Origin: CAIXOA01 sp041653635
Lineage (GTDB): Archaea; Micrarchaeota; Micrarchaeia; Anstonellales; Bilamarchaeaceae
DNA length: 64,000 nt
Assembly: GCA_041653635.1 (NCBI GenBank)
Contig: JBAZFC010000001.1
Coordinates: 124,001-188,000 of the forward strand
Direction: 5' to 3'
The notes beneath the pieces are model-generated. The model did not search any database, was not told where the DNA came from, and saw nothing but the letters and a program-made list of their open reading frames with translations. The position numbers and the translations under genes are program-made. Within the stretch, counting starts at the first letter, position 1. Each line of letters begins with the position of its first letter. Below, in pieces: positions 7,790 through 16,058 of the stretch.

Positions 7790-9561
7790 AGTGCGGGCTT
7801 GAAATCCACCAGCGGCTGGATACTGGGAAACTGTTCTGCAGGTGCAGTTCAGCCCTTGCCGATACGGAACGCAACCCAGAGTACAAACTCAAAAGGAGAT
7901 TGCGCGCAAGCGTGGGCGAGATGGGCGAGCTGGACATCGCCGCGCGCATGGAGCAGGAGAAGGAAAAGGAATTCCATTATGATGGATTCTTTGAGAGCTG
8001 CTGCCTCGTGGAGGCGGACGAGGAGCCGCCCCTGGATATGGATGCGGATGCTTTGCGGATTGTGCTGGGGATTGCGCAGCAATTGCACATGGACGTGTGC
8101 GATGAATTGCATGTGATGAGGAAAATCGTCGTGGACGGGAGCAACACTTCGGGATTCCAGCGGACGTGCCTCGTGGCTACGGGCGGATATTTGGATACTT
8201 CCAAGGGAAAAGTGAGGATATCTACGGTTGCGGTGGAGGAGGAAAGCTCCGGGATTGTTGCGGAAGAGGCGCACATTAAGCATTACCGCCTTGATAGATT
8301 GGGAATTCCACTTATTGAGCTTGCAACCGAGCCGGACATCCTGGATGCGGAGCATTGCAAGGAAACTGCGGAAAAGATTGGGCTCATACTTCGGGCTACT
8401 GGGAAGGTTGCGCGTGGCATAGGGACGATAAGGCAGGATGTGAATGTTTCAACGGAAAAGGGAGCGCGCGTGGAGATAAAGGGCGCGCAGGACTTGAGAA
8501 CTATCCCCCTCTATGTGCAGAATGAAGTGAAGAGGCAGGAGGAATTATTGCGGCTTATATCTGAGATAAAAAAGCGGGTGGGCGAGAAGGAGCTGAAGGC
8601 AAAGATAATTGATTTGACTGGTGTGTTTGGGAAAACTGATTGCGCACTGATAAAAAAAGGTATGGAAGCGGGGGGGCACGTGCTCGGCATAAAGTTGGAG
8701 GGGCACGAGGGATTGATTGGGCATGAGCTCCTGCCTGGAAGGAGGTACGGAACGGAATTGAGCGATTATGCGAAGGGCGCCGGGGTGAAAGGGATTATTC
8801 ATAGCGACGAGGATTTTGGTAAGTATAAGATTTCGGGTGAAGAAAAAGATGCAGTGCGCAAGGCGCTTGGAGTGAAGAAGGGCGATGCGTTCGCGATGGT
8901 CGTGGCGCACAAGACAACTGCGGAGCGCGCATTGCACAAGGTTATTGAGCGGGCGAACATGCGCCGCGTCCCTGAGGAAACGAGGAAGGCGAACCAGGAC
9001 GGAACTTCCTCATTTATGCGCCCTCTTGCTGGAAGGGCGCGCATGTACCCTGAGACGGATTTGCAGACTATTGAGATTACGGATAAGCTGCTTGGGGAAG
9101 CGAAGGCCGCTGCGGGCGGGGGGTTGGAGGAGAAAGAAAAGAAGCTGCGCGGCATTTTGAACCCGGAGATGGCGGGAAGGATGCTAAAGTCCAGGAACCT
9201 TCAGCTCTTTGAGGAGCTTGTTGAAAAGGGCGCGGAGCCGATGCTCGCGGCCGGGACGCTTGAGCAGACGCTGGTGGAACTGAGAAGGGAAGGGTTGGAG
9301 CTGAGGAATCCGCGGGAGGACTTGGCTGCGCTGTTTGACGAGTACAAAAAAGGATTGTTCGTGAAGGCGGCCATTCCGGAAATCCTTCGCGGGATGTGCG
9401 GCGGGAAGAAAGTGCGCGAGGCGGCGAAGGGAATGGAAAGGATTACGGGCGCTGAGCTGAAGAAATTGGTGAAGGAAAAGAAGGACTTCGGGGCTATTAT
9501 GAGGGAATACCGGCTCAGGGTGGATGCGGGGGAGCTGAAAAAGGCAATGGAGAAGGAATAG
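7786..9561 (+). CDS. gatE: Glu-tRNA(Gln) amidotransferase subunit E
   Basis: Kinase/amidase-type subunit of GatDE, which phosphorylates Glu-tRNA(Gln) and receives ammonia from GatD. It opens with the GatB/GatE signature (KCGLEIHQRLDTGKLFCRC), contains the conserved DGSNTSGFQRT stretch, HIKHYRLDRLGIPLIELATEPD, an AspRS-like insertion (about residues 275-400) specific to GatE, and the C-terminal YqeY-like helical tail. 591 aa, slightly short for the family but without obvious gaps. It is coupled to gatD by an ATGA overlap. Confidence 0.97.
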   Translation: MKCGLEIHQRLDTGKLFCRCSSALADTERNPEYKLKRRLRASVGEMGELDIAARMEQEKEKEFHYDGFFESCCLVEADEEPPLDMDADALRIVLGIAQQLHMDVCDELHVMRKIVVDGSNTSGFQRTCLVATGGYLDTSKGKVRISTVAVEEESSGIVAEEAHIKHYRLDRLGIPLIELATEPDILDAEHCKETAEKIGLILRATGKVARGIGTIRQDVNVSTEKGARVEIKGAQDLRTIPLYVQNEVKRQEELLRLISEIKKRVGEKELKAKIIDLTGVFGKTDCALIKKGMEAGGHVLGIKLEGHEGLIGHELLPGRRYGTELSDYAKGAGVKGIIHSDEDFGKYKISGEEKDAVRKALGVKKGDAFAMVVAHKTTAERALHKVIERANMRRVPEETRKANQDGTSSFMRPLAGRARMYPETDLQTIEITDKLLGEAKAAAGGGLEEKEKKLRGILNPEMAGRMLKSRNLQLFEELVEKGAEPMLAAGTLEQTLVELRREGLELRNPREDLAALFDEYKKGLFVKAAIPEILRGMCGGKKVREAAKGMERITGAELKKLVKEKKDFGAIMREYRLRVDAGELKKAMEKE

Positions 9562-9564
9562 AAA

Positions 9565-9612
9565 TACTTTAAAAAGACGTCCCAGAAAGTATAAAGTTCA
9601 ACGGTAGATAAC
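9565..9612 (+). promoter_or_regulatory. Promoter and ribosome-binding site of rpl11
   Basis: AT-rich element ACTTTAAAAAG at about 9567-9577 resembles an archaeal TATA box with purines upstream (BRE-like). A second AT-rich stretch, GTATAAAG, lies at 9589-9596. GGTAGATAAC precedes the ATG of rpl11. Seen in sequence; activity is inferred. Confidence 0.5.
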
Positions 9613-10086
9613 ATGAAGAAGACGATTGATACGATTGTTGAAGGCGGAAAGGCGACTTCGGGCCCGCCACTTGGGCCGGCTCTCGGCCCGATGGGCATAA
9701 ACGCGGGCCAGGTCGTCGCTAAGATTAACGAGATGACGAAGGCTTTCTCCGGAATGAAGGTCCCGGTAAAGGTGACCGTAAATACGGACGACAAGTCCTT
9801 TGAGGTCCACGTGGGCAGCCCGCCCACCTCCGAGCTCGTGAAGAAGGAGGCCGGGATAGAGAAGGGCGGCGCGAACGCGGAGGCGCCCGCGGGCAACATC
9901 TCATTTGAGGGGCTCGTAAAGATTGCGGAAGGAAAGAAGATGAACTCCCTCGGCAAGAGCCTGAAGGACGTCGCGAAGGAGGTAGCCGGCACGTGCAAGA
10001 GCCTCGGAGTGACGATAGACGGGAAGGACCCGGTTGAAGCCATACGTGAGATTGACGGCGGGAAGCACGACTCGGTCCTGAAGTGA
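9613..10086 (+). CDS. rpl11: Ribosomal protein L11 (uL11)
   Basis: Large-subunit protein at the GTPase-associated centre. It carries the family hallmarks: the N-terminal KATSGPPLGPALGPMGINAGQ motif in two pieces, the RNA-binding C-terminal domain, and GKSLKDVAKEVAGTCKSLGV near the end. 157 aa, typical of archaea. Unlike many archaea, L1/L10/P1 do not follow; the next gene, 4 nt away, encodes a PQQ-repeat surface protein. Confidence 0.97.
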   Translation: MKKTIDTIVEGGKATSGPPLGPALGPMGINAGQVVAKINEMTKAFSGMKVPVKVTVNTDDKSFEVHVGSPPTSELVKKEAGIEKGGANAEAPAGNISFEGLVKIAEGKKMNSLGKSLKDVAKEVAGTCKSLGVTIDGKDPVEAIREIDGGKHDSVLK

Positions 10087-10090
10087 GGCA

Positions 10091-11647
10091 ATGAGGGGCG
10101 CACTCCCGTTACTACTGCTCCTTTCCATCCTTTCATTTTCATTCGCGGGCGAACTCTGGAGCTACAGGGTTGACGGGGCGGCGACTGTGCGCCCGGCCGT
10201 GATAGGCGACAACGCGGTGGTCGGCACCGACAATGGAGCGGTCTATGCGCTCAGCCAGGGGCAGGCGAGATGGACGCAGCGGTTCAACGGGAGCGTATCT
10301 GCGATTGCGGCTCTGGGGGACAGGGCGATTGTGGCTGCGGGCAACAGGATTTATTCAATCGGGCCCACGGGCTCGGTGCTCTGGAACTCGGACGCGAGGG
10401 GGGTGCGGGGACTGTCCGCATCCGACAAGGTGTATGTATCTTATGAGTCGGGCATAAAGGCGCTGGACGACCGCGGCCAGCTCTCGTGGTTCTACAACGC
10501 CACGCTGCCCACCGAGGCCTCCTCGGAGGTTGCGGGATACGTGGTTTTCGGCAGCGGAAACAAGATAGTGGCGCTGAGGAGCGACGGCCAGAGATTCTGG
10601 GAAAGGGAAGTGGGCCCGTCCTGGGACGTGGCGCCGCTGGTATGGTCCGGGACTGTCTTTGCGGGAACTTCTGAGGGCAATTTGTATTCCATAAACCTTT
10701 ATACCGGGCAGATACTCTGGGAATACCGCGCAGGCGACATGATAACCACGACGCCGGCGCATGCGGGCGCATATGTGATTTTCGGAACCGCTGGCGGGAA
10801 CGTCTATGCGGTGAATAACGGGGAGCTTGTGTGGGCCGCGAAAGTGGACGGGATGGCGAACGGCAAGATACTCATTGATGGGAACGTGGCGTACCTCTCC
10901 ACAAGGAAAAGCCTGTACGCGATAAACGTAGCGGACGGCAGCATAGTGATGCGCAGGCAGTTCATAGACTGGCCCAGCCCGCCCGCATTGTCCGGGGGGG
11001 CGGTGGTGCTCGGCACCGCTGAAGGGAAGGTCTATGCGATAGATTCCTCAAGGGGATGCGGATTCATATCCCCGGAGCCGGATTCCGTGGTCGGTGACGC
11101 GGAGGTTTCCGTGCTGGGGAGCAGCTTCTCAAAATACGGGGGCACGAAAACATACCTGAGGGTGAATGGGGGGCAATGGGCGGAGGTAGGCGCTGAGGAG
11201 TGGGAATACGCGCTGGAGCCGTCTCCGTTCCCGTTCGGAGTCATATTGATGGAATGCTATGTGTCTGATTCTTCCGGGCAGGAGAGCGCACCTTTCAGCT
11301 CAATCACGCTCATAAAAGGCGAGGTGGCGAAGCCCCTCCTGCGCGTCCAGTACCCAAGCACCGCGAAGGAGGGCGAATCCTTCACCATAAGCGTGGTGGG
11401 GATGGACGGGCAGCCGCTGGATGGCGTTTCCGCCACAGTGGGGGGGCAGAAATTTGAGGGTAGTGGGGAAATAACGATTACGCCCGCCGGGAGCGGCAGG
11501 CAGGAAGTGACCGTTTCCAAGACTGGCTACCAGGACGCGAAATTCACCGTTGAAGTGAAGCCGCAACCAACCCTAGCGTACGTGGCCGCAGCGGTGTTCC
11601 TCCTGGCTGCCGCTGGCTATGCATATTTCGGGTACATGAAAAAATAG
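10091..11647 (+). CDS. Secreted PQQ-like beta-propeller protein with C-terminal membrane anchor
   Basis: 518 residues. A signal peptide (about 1-19) is followed by seven or eight PQQ/BamB-like repeats (recurring G-AVYAL / GNLYSINLYTG / GKVYAID patterns, about 20-325), a beta-sandwich region (about 330-415), an Ig- or CARDB-like domain (about 418-490), a single TM segment (about 493-511) and a short basic tail (GYMKK). Topology is therefore outside-facing and C-terminally anchored. Propellers of this type usually serve as binding scaffolds; no catalytic residues are apparent. It starts 4 nt after rpl11, so co-transcription is possible though functionally unrelated. Confidence 0.85.
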   Translation: MRGALPLLLLLSILSFSFAGELWSYRVDGAATVRPAVIGDNAVVGTDNGAVYALSQGQARWTQRFNGSVSAIAALGDRAIVAAGNRIYSIGPTGSVLWNSDARGVRGLSASDKVYVSYESGIKALDDRGQLSWFYNATLPTEASSEVAGYVVFGSGNKIVALRSDGQRFWEREVGPSWDVAPLVWSGTVFAGTSEGNLYSINLYTGQILWEYRAGDMITTTPAHAGAYVIFGTAGGNVYAVNNGELVWAAKVDGMANGKILIDGNVAYLSTRKSLYAINVADGSIVMRRQFIDWPSPPALSGGAVVLGTAEGKVYAIDSSRGCGFISPEPDSVVGDAEVSVLGSSFSKYGGTKTYLRVNGGQWAEVGAEEWEYALEPSPFPFGVILMECYVSDSSGQESAPFSSITLIKGEVAKPLLRVQYPSTAKEGESFTISVVGMDGQPLDGVSATVGGQKFEGSGEITITPAGSGRQEVTVSKTGYQDAKFTVEVKPQPTLAYVAAAVFLLAAAGYAYFGYMKK

Positions 11648-11654
11648 GGAAGAA

Positions 11655-11909
11655 TCAGAGCTCTACCCTGTCAACCGAAGTGACCTGCACCTGACTGACT
11701 CCCTTTATGGACGCTATCTTTTCCTCAATCGCATCCACGCCCGCGGATTCCTCCATGAGGAAGCGGATGGAAAGCGCCTTCACCCCGAAGCCGATGTCCT
11801 CCTCCTTGGATTCAACTATCTGGACTACTTTGGAGACTTCGGCCTTGAGCGCATCCAGCGCCGAAGGGTCCTCGGGGAATACCTTAAGGGTTACGGAAAC
11901 CTTTGCCAC
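11655..11909 (-). CDS. ef1b: Elongation factor 1-beta (aEF1B)
   Basis: Guanine nucleotide exchange factor for aEF1A. 84 residues with the archaeal aEF1B pattern: VSVTLKVFPEDPSALDALKA, the GFGVKALSIRFLMEES strand pair and the C-terminal VQVTSVDRVEL. GTG at 11909 gives the canonical MAKVSVT start; the longer TTG start at 11927 would overlap the upstream zinc-ribbon gene. Pairing with that zinc-ribbon gene is the usual archaeal arrangement. Confidence 0.93.
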   Translation of the reverse strand: MAKVSVTLKVFPEDPSALDALKAEVSKVVQIVESKEEDIGFGVKALSIRFLMEESAGVDAIEEKIASIKGVSQVQVTSVDRVEL

Positions 11910-11913
11910 GCAA

Positions 11914-12060
11914 TCACGGCCCCTCAAACCCGCAGCTGCTCTTGTACGGGTTCCTTATCTCCCTGCAGTGGTTGCACCTGATTATCATCTCTGAGCATTG
12001 GGGGCACGGGAATTCCGCATAATCCTTCGCCAGCCTTCCGCATGTTGAGCATCTTTTCAT
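11914..12060 (-). CDS. Zn-ribbon protein, aEF1B-associated (DUF1610/HVO_2753-like)
   Basis: 48-residue protein with paired knuckles C4-x2-C7, C19-x2-C22 and C29-x2-C32 plus C43, matching the small zinc-ribbon proteins predicted to bind RNA that precede aEF1B in archaea. GGTGA lies 5 nt before the ATG at 12060, and its stop is 4 nt before the aEF1B GTG start. The adjacency and cysteine pattern leave little doubt about the family. The molecular role is not established. Confidence 0.88.
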   Translation of the reverse strand: MKRCSTCGRLAKDYAEFPCPQCSEMIIRCNHCREIRNPYKSSCGFEGP

Positions 12061-12113
12061 TTATTCACCTAATTTTATGCTAAAAAGTATAATGAAGTTG
12101 GTGGGATGGGTTT

Positions 12114-12989
12114 TTAATCTTGCTTTTTCCGCCTTCGGGACGGGGCGGGCACGGGCTGCGGCTCGGCTTTAGCCCGTTCCGCAAGCTCCACTAGGTTTTC
12201 CATCAGCATCATCACGGTGAGGGGGCCCACTCCCCCAGGCACGGGCGTAACGCTCGCCTTCCTGCTCACGGGGTCAAAATCCACGTCCCCGACCATCTTG
12301 GCGCCCAGCTTGGTGGTGCCCACGTCTATTATGTTCGCCCCCTCCTTCACCATGTCGGATTTTATGAGGTAGGGGCTGCCCACCGCGACTACGAGGATGT
12401 CCGCCTTGCGGGTGTGCTCCGCGAGGTTCTTCGTCTTGCTGTGGCAGAGCGTGACTGTGGCGTTCCTGTTGGTAAGAAGATAGGAAATTGGCTTGCCTAC
12501 CATGCTGCTCCTGCCCACGACCACCGCCTCCGCGCCGGCAACCGGAATCTTGTAATGGTCAATCAAGCGCATTATGCCCTTGGGCGTGGCGGAAACGGTT
12601 GCGGGGCTGCCCTGCGCAAGCATCCCCAGGTTAAGGGGGTGGAGGCCGTCCGCATCCTTCCTTGCGTCTATCGCGGATATGATTTTGAGCGGGTCTATCT
12701 GCTTCGGGAGAGGGAGCTGCACGATGAATCCATGTGTTGATTTGTCCGCGTTCAATTTTGAGACGAGGGTGATGAGCTCTTCCCCGGTGGTGCTCTCGGA
12801 GAGGTGGTGCAGCCGTCCCCTTATGCCTATGTCGCCCGCCTTGTTCAGTTTTTTTTCTACATAAGTCCTGGAGGCGGGGTCGTCCCCCACCATCACTATG
12901 TCAAGGCCGGGCGTGAAGCCGAGTGCCTCCACCCGCTTCTTGAGCCCCTCCTCTATTTCCGCGGCCAGCGCCCTTCCCGAGAGTATCAT
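12114..12989 (-). CDS. folD: Bifunctional methylenetetrahydrofolate dehydrogenase/cyclohydrolase
   Basis: FolD interconverts methylene-, methenyl- and formyl-tetrahydrofolate. It has the family motifs VGDDPASRTYVEKKLNKA, GFIVQLPLPKQID, DADGLHPLNLG, GRSSMVGKP (Rossmann NADP site) and the C-terminal TPVPGGVGPLTVMMLMEN. The lysine of YVEKKL is the catalytic one in the family. ATG 12989 was chosen over TTG 12995. It lies 8 nt after glyA, giving a one-carbon operon that uses the methylene-THF made by GlyA. A short Lys/Arg/Pro-rich C-terminal tail is extra. Confidence 0.96.
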   Translation of the reverse strand: MILSGRALAAEIEEGLKKRVEALGFTPGLDIVMVGDDPASRTYVEKKLNKAGDIGIRGRLHHLSESTTGEELITLVSKLNADKSTHGFIVQLPLPKQIDPLKIISAIDARKDADGLHPLNLGMLAQGSPATVSATPKGIMRLIDHYKIPVAGAEAVVVGRSSMVGKPISYLLTNRNATVTLCHSKTKNLAEHTRKADILVVAVGSPYLIKSDMVKEGANIIDVGTTKLGAKMVGDVDFDPVSRKASVTPVPGGVGPLTVMMLMENLVELAERAKAEPQPVPAPSRRRKKQD

Positions 12990-12996
12990 ACCCAAA

Positions 12997-14241
12997 TCAT
13001 GCCCTGTAATCTTTATATATCGGGAACCTGGAGCAGAGCGCGAGCGCCTCCTTCCGTATGGATGCGAGCGCGTCCGCGTTGTCCTTGTTCTTCAGCGCCT
13101 TCATCAGGAGGGCTGCAATCTCCTTCATCTCGCTCTCCTTCATTCCCCGTGTCGTCATCGCGGGAGTTCCCAATCTTACGCCGCTGGCGACGAACGGCTT
13201 CTGCGTATCATACGGTATCGTGTTGCGGTTGCAGATTATGCCCGCACGCTCAAGGACGGTCTGCGCGTCCTTCCCCGTGATTCCCAGGGATGTGAGGTCA
13301 ACCAGCACCATGTGGTTGTCCGTGCCCCCGGAAACGAGGCGAAGCCCGTTTGAGTTCAGCTCGTCCGCGAGCGCCTTGGAGTTCTTCACCACCTGGTGCG
13401 CGTATTCCTTGAAATCCGGCTGCATCGCGTTGTGGAAGCAGACTGCCTTTGCGGCGGTCACGTGGTCCAGCGGGCCGCCCTGCGCCCCGGGGAAAACGGC
13501 CTTGTCCACCTTCTGGGCGAAGTCCGCCTTGCACATTATGATTGCGCCCCTTGGGCCCCTCAATGTTTTGTGCGTGGTGGTCGTGATGACGTCCGCATAC
13601 TTTGCGGGTGAGATGTGTGCGCCGCCAGCAATAAGCCCCGCTATGTGGGAAATGTCCGCGAGCAGGAATGCGCCGCACGCGTCCGCAATCTCCCGGAACC
13701 TGTCAAAATGCACCGTCCTTGGGTAGGCGGTGTATCCGCACACGATTACTTTGGGCTTCTGCTCAACCGCCTGCTTCTTTATCATGTCGTAATCCAGCAT
13801 TTCGGTCTTCCTGTCCACCGCGTAGCTCACAATCTTGTACGTTTTACCGGAGAAATTCACGGGCGAGCCGTGGGTGAGGTGGCCGCCCTGGGAAAGCTCC
13901 ATGCCCATGAGCGTGTCCCCCGCTTCCATCAGCGCGGCGTAGGCGCAGTAGTTCGCCGTGGAGCCGGAGTGCGGCTGCACGTTGGCGTGGTCCACCCCGA
14001 ATAATCTTTTCGCGCGGTCTATCGCGAGGTTCTCAACCTGGTCTATGAACTCGTTGCCGCCGTAGTACCTCTTTCCGGGGTAGCCCTCGGAATACTTGTT
14101 GGTGAGGACGGAACCCGTGGCCTCCAGCACCTCCACGGGCGCGTAGTTCTCAGAAGCGATGAGGTCTATGCATTCCCGCTGCCTGTTGAGCTCCTTTTCG
14201 ACAAGCGCATGTATGTCCGGATCCCTTTCCCTGAGTGACAT
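12997..14241 (-). CDS. glyA: Serine hydroxymethyltransferase
   Basis: PLP enzyme converting serine and tetrahydrofolate to glycine and methylene-THF. Seen: ELNRQRECIDLIASENY, NVQPHSGSTANYCAYAAL, the TTTTHKTLRGPRG segment carrying the PLP lysine (about residue 225), and the GVRLGTPAMTTRGMKE C-terminal motif. 414 aa, the usual length for bacterial/archaeal SHMT. A TATA-like GTTTTAAAGG lies about 30 nt upstream of ATG 14241, in the symmetric element shared with mscS. Together with folD it makes a folate C1 operon, implying folate rather than methanopterin chemistry. Confidence 0.97.
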   Translation of the reverse strand: MSLRERDPDIHALVEKELNRQRECIDLIASENYAPVEVLEATGSVLTNKYSEGYPGKRYYGGNEFIDQVENLAIDRAKRLFGVDHANVQPHSGSTANYCAYAALMEAGDTLMGMELSQGGHLTHGSPVNFSGKTYKIVSYAVDRKTEMLDYDMIKKQAVEQKPKVIVCGYTAYPRTVHFDRFREIADACGAFLLADISHIAGLIAGGAHISPAKYADVITTTTHKTLRGPRGAIIMCKADFAQKVDKAVFPGAQGGPLDHVTAAKAVCFHNAMQPDFKEYAHQVVKNSKALADELNSNGLRLVSGGTDNHMVLVDLTSLGITGKDAQTVLERAGIICNRNTIPYDTQKPFVASGVRLGTPAMTTRGMKESEMKEIAALLMKALKNKDNADALASIRKEALALCSRFPIYKDYRA

Positions 14242-14299
14242 GAAACCACAAGTGGATTTGGGCGCGAACCTTTAAAACGATTACATACAAAATCGGTGC
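14242..14299. promoter_or_regulatory. Symmetric bidirectional promoter glyA/mscS
   Basis: 58-nt gap between two divergent ATGs with one central AT-rich element, CCTTTAAAACG (14270-14279), which reads as TTTTAAAGG on the other strand. Its centre is about 33 nt from the glyA start and 26 nt from the mscS start. Each side therefore has a TATA box at leaderless distance, and no second TATA box is visible. Confidence 0.55.
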
Positions 14300-15430
14300 A
14301 TGGCTTACATTGAGGATGCTTATTCGTTCCTTCTGGGGCTGCCGGGCGGGCAGATAACGCTTGCATTTGCGGTTTTCGTGGTTTCGGCGTTCTTGCTGTA
14401 TTACGCGGCGATAGTGCTGATAACGCTGCTCAAGAAGGTCAGCTCAAGGACCAAGACCACGCTGGACGACATACTCGCGGACAAGGTCAGGAGGCCCTTG
14501 AAACTCATCTCCATAGTGGTGGCGGCTTTCCTCGCGTCCGAGGCGGCATACCCGGATGCGGTGGTCATGGGGCATTCCACATTTGAGATATTCAAGGTAC
14601 TGCTGATGTTCTGCGCAATCATACTCATAGACGCGTTCGTGGATGCGTTTATGATATGGTACGGGAAGGAGATTGCGCCCAAGACGTCCAGCAAGTTTGA
14701 CGACGAGGTGTTCCCGCTTTTCAGGAAGGTCGCGCGCGTGCTCATCTACACGCTGGGCATACTTATCATATTGAGCGAGCTGGGGGTGGAGATTGCGCCC
14801 CTGGTTGCGGGGCTGGGGATTGCGGGGTTGGCGGTTGCGCTCGCTTTGCAGGACACGCTGGGGAACTTTTTCGCCGGGGTGTATATGCTCGCGGACAAGC
14901 CCATCCGCCCGAACGATTACATAAGGATAGACGGAACGGAGGTGGAGGGCTCGGTGGTGGAGGTGGGCTGGAGGAGCACCAAGATACTTACTCTTGCGAA
15001 CAACTACGTTTTTGTGCCCAATTCAAAAGTGGCACAGAGCATAATAATCAATTATTACAGCCCTGAGAGCCGGCTGGGGTATGTGATGGACTTCACCGCA
15101 AGCTACGACGACGAGCCGGAGAAGGTGGTGGAGGCGCTTCTTGAGGCGGCAAAAGAGGTGGAAAAGAAGACAGGGAAGATAGTGGGCAGCGCGGGCCCGG
15201 CATGGGCAAGGCCGGACACGTTCGGGGACAGCGCCATAAACTACAAGGTGGGGGTGCAGGTTCCCACTTATGTGGATAAGTATGCGGTGAAGGGCGAGAT
15301 GGTTAAGGAGGTCTACCACCAGTTCAAGAAGAGGGGGATTACGATTCCTTTTCCTACCCGGACGGTTTATCTTAAGGGAAATGAAGAAGGGAAAAAGGAA
15401 ATAAGGATGAAGAAAGGAAGAGGGGCTTAG
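14300..15430 (+). CDS. mscS: MscS-family mechanosensitive channel
   Basis: Small-conductance osmotic safety valve. Four hydrophobic segments precede the pore helix, whose signature GLGIAGLAVALALQDTLGNFF (about residues 173-193, here shown as a 21-residue span with one break after GLAVAL) is classic. The beta domain follows with DKPIRPNDYIRI and VEVGWRST, then the alpha/beta C-terminal vestibule. 376 aa. A basic tail (KKEIRMKKGRG) ends the protein. It stands alone, divergent from glyA. Confidence 0.95.
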   Translation: MAYIEDAYSFLLGLPGGQITLAFAVFVVSAFLLYYAAIVLITLLKKVSSRTKTTLDDILADKVRRPLKLISIVVAAFLASEAAYPDAVVMGHSTFEIFKVLLMFCAIILIDAFVDAFMIWYGKEIAPKTSSKFDDEVFPLFRKVARVLIYTLGILIILSELGVEIAPLVAGLGIAGLAVALALQDTLGNFFAGVYMLADKPIRPNDYIRIDGTEVEGSVVEVGWRSTKILTLANNYVFVPNSKVAQSIIINYYSPESRLGYVMDFTASYDDEPEKVVEALLEAAKEVEKKTGKIVGSAGPAWARPDTFGDSAINYKVGVQVPTYVDKYAVKGEMVKEVYHQFKKRGITIPFPTRTVYLKGNEEGKKEIRMKKGRGA

Positions 15431-15434
15431 AGGT

Positions 15435-15887
15435 TTAGTCCTCGGAGCCCGCCTTCTTGAACAATTTCACTATTTTGGTTTTGATGGTGGTCGGGATGGG
15501 CACCGCCATCTCCACGAACTCCACCACGAGCTCGTCCTTGTTGTCGTCCACCTTGGTCACGCGGGCCTTCTCCCCCTTGAACGGGCCGCTCTTTATCTCA
15601 ACGGTGTCGCCAACTTCCACGATCATGGACGCCGGTTTTTCAACAGTGACCATCTTCTGTATCTCTTCTATGGTGATGGTCTTCTTGAGCATCCCCTTCA
15701 CGTGGCGGGTGTTGTGCGCGAGCTTCGCGGCGTCCTCGTCGCTTGCGACCTCCACAAATACATAACCCTTCACGTTCTCCGGCACCAGGAGGGAATAGAC
15801 CGCGAGGTGCTGCACCCTTGCCTTCTTTTCCAGCATCTGCGAGACGATTTTTTCCTGCCCGGTTGTCACCCTGAATATGTATATCAT
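15435..15887 (-). CDS. spt5: Transcription elongation factor Spt5 (NusG)
   Basis: Archaeal Spt5 with an N-terminal NGN domain (MIYIFRVTTGQEKIVSQML, LVPENVKGYVFVEV) and a C-terminal KOW domain (VGDTVEIKSGPFKGEKARVT). It clamps RNA polymerase for processive elongation together with Spt4. ATG 15887 is preceded by GGTGG; the in-frame GTG 15896 is part of that site. It follows secE by 9 nt in the order ftsZ-secE-spt5. The C-terminal extension (VPIPTTIKTKIVKLFKKAG) is basic. Confidence 0.96.
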   Translation of the reverse strand: MIYIFRVTTGQEKIVSQMLEKKARVQHLAVYSLLVPENVKGYVFVEVASDEDAAKLAHNTRHVKGMLKKTITIEEIQKMVTVEKPASMIVEVGDTVEIKSGPFKGEKARVTKVDDNKDELVVEFVEMAVPIPTTIKTKIVKLFKKAGSED

Positions 15888-15896
15888 GCATGCCAC

Positions 15897-16058
15897 CTAT
15901 ATTACGGAGAATATCACGAACATTATCACGCCTACCACGCCCACGAGGAGCATCCCGAAGCCCGCAATCTTCATTATCTCTTCCAGCTCCCTGTTGGTCG
16001 GCTTCTTCGCTATGTGCAGAATCCTTATGCTGCGGGTTATGATTTCAGCCATATTCAT
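15897..16058 (-). CDS. secE: Preprotein translocase subunit SecE (Sec61-gamma)
   Basis: 53-residue protein: an amphipathic N-terminal helix ending in HIAKKPTNRELEEI, the conserved SecE/Sec61-gamma stretch, then one TM helix rich in Val, Gly and Ile (about 30-53). Its start overlaps the ftsZ stop (ATGA at 16055-16058), and spt5 begins just after it. The secE-spt5 pairing is conserved across archaea and bacteria, which supports the call. Confidence 0.93.
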   Translation of the reverse strand: MNMAEIITRSIRILHIAKKPTNRELEEIMKIAGFGMLLVGVVGVIMFVIFSVI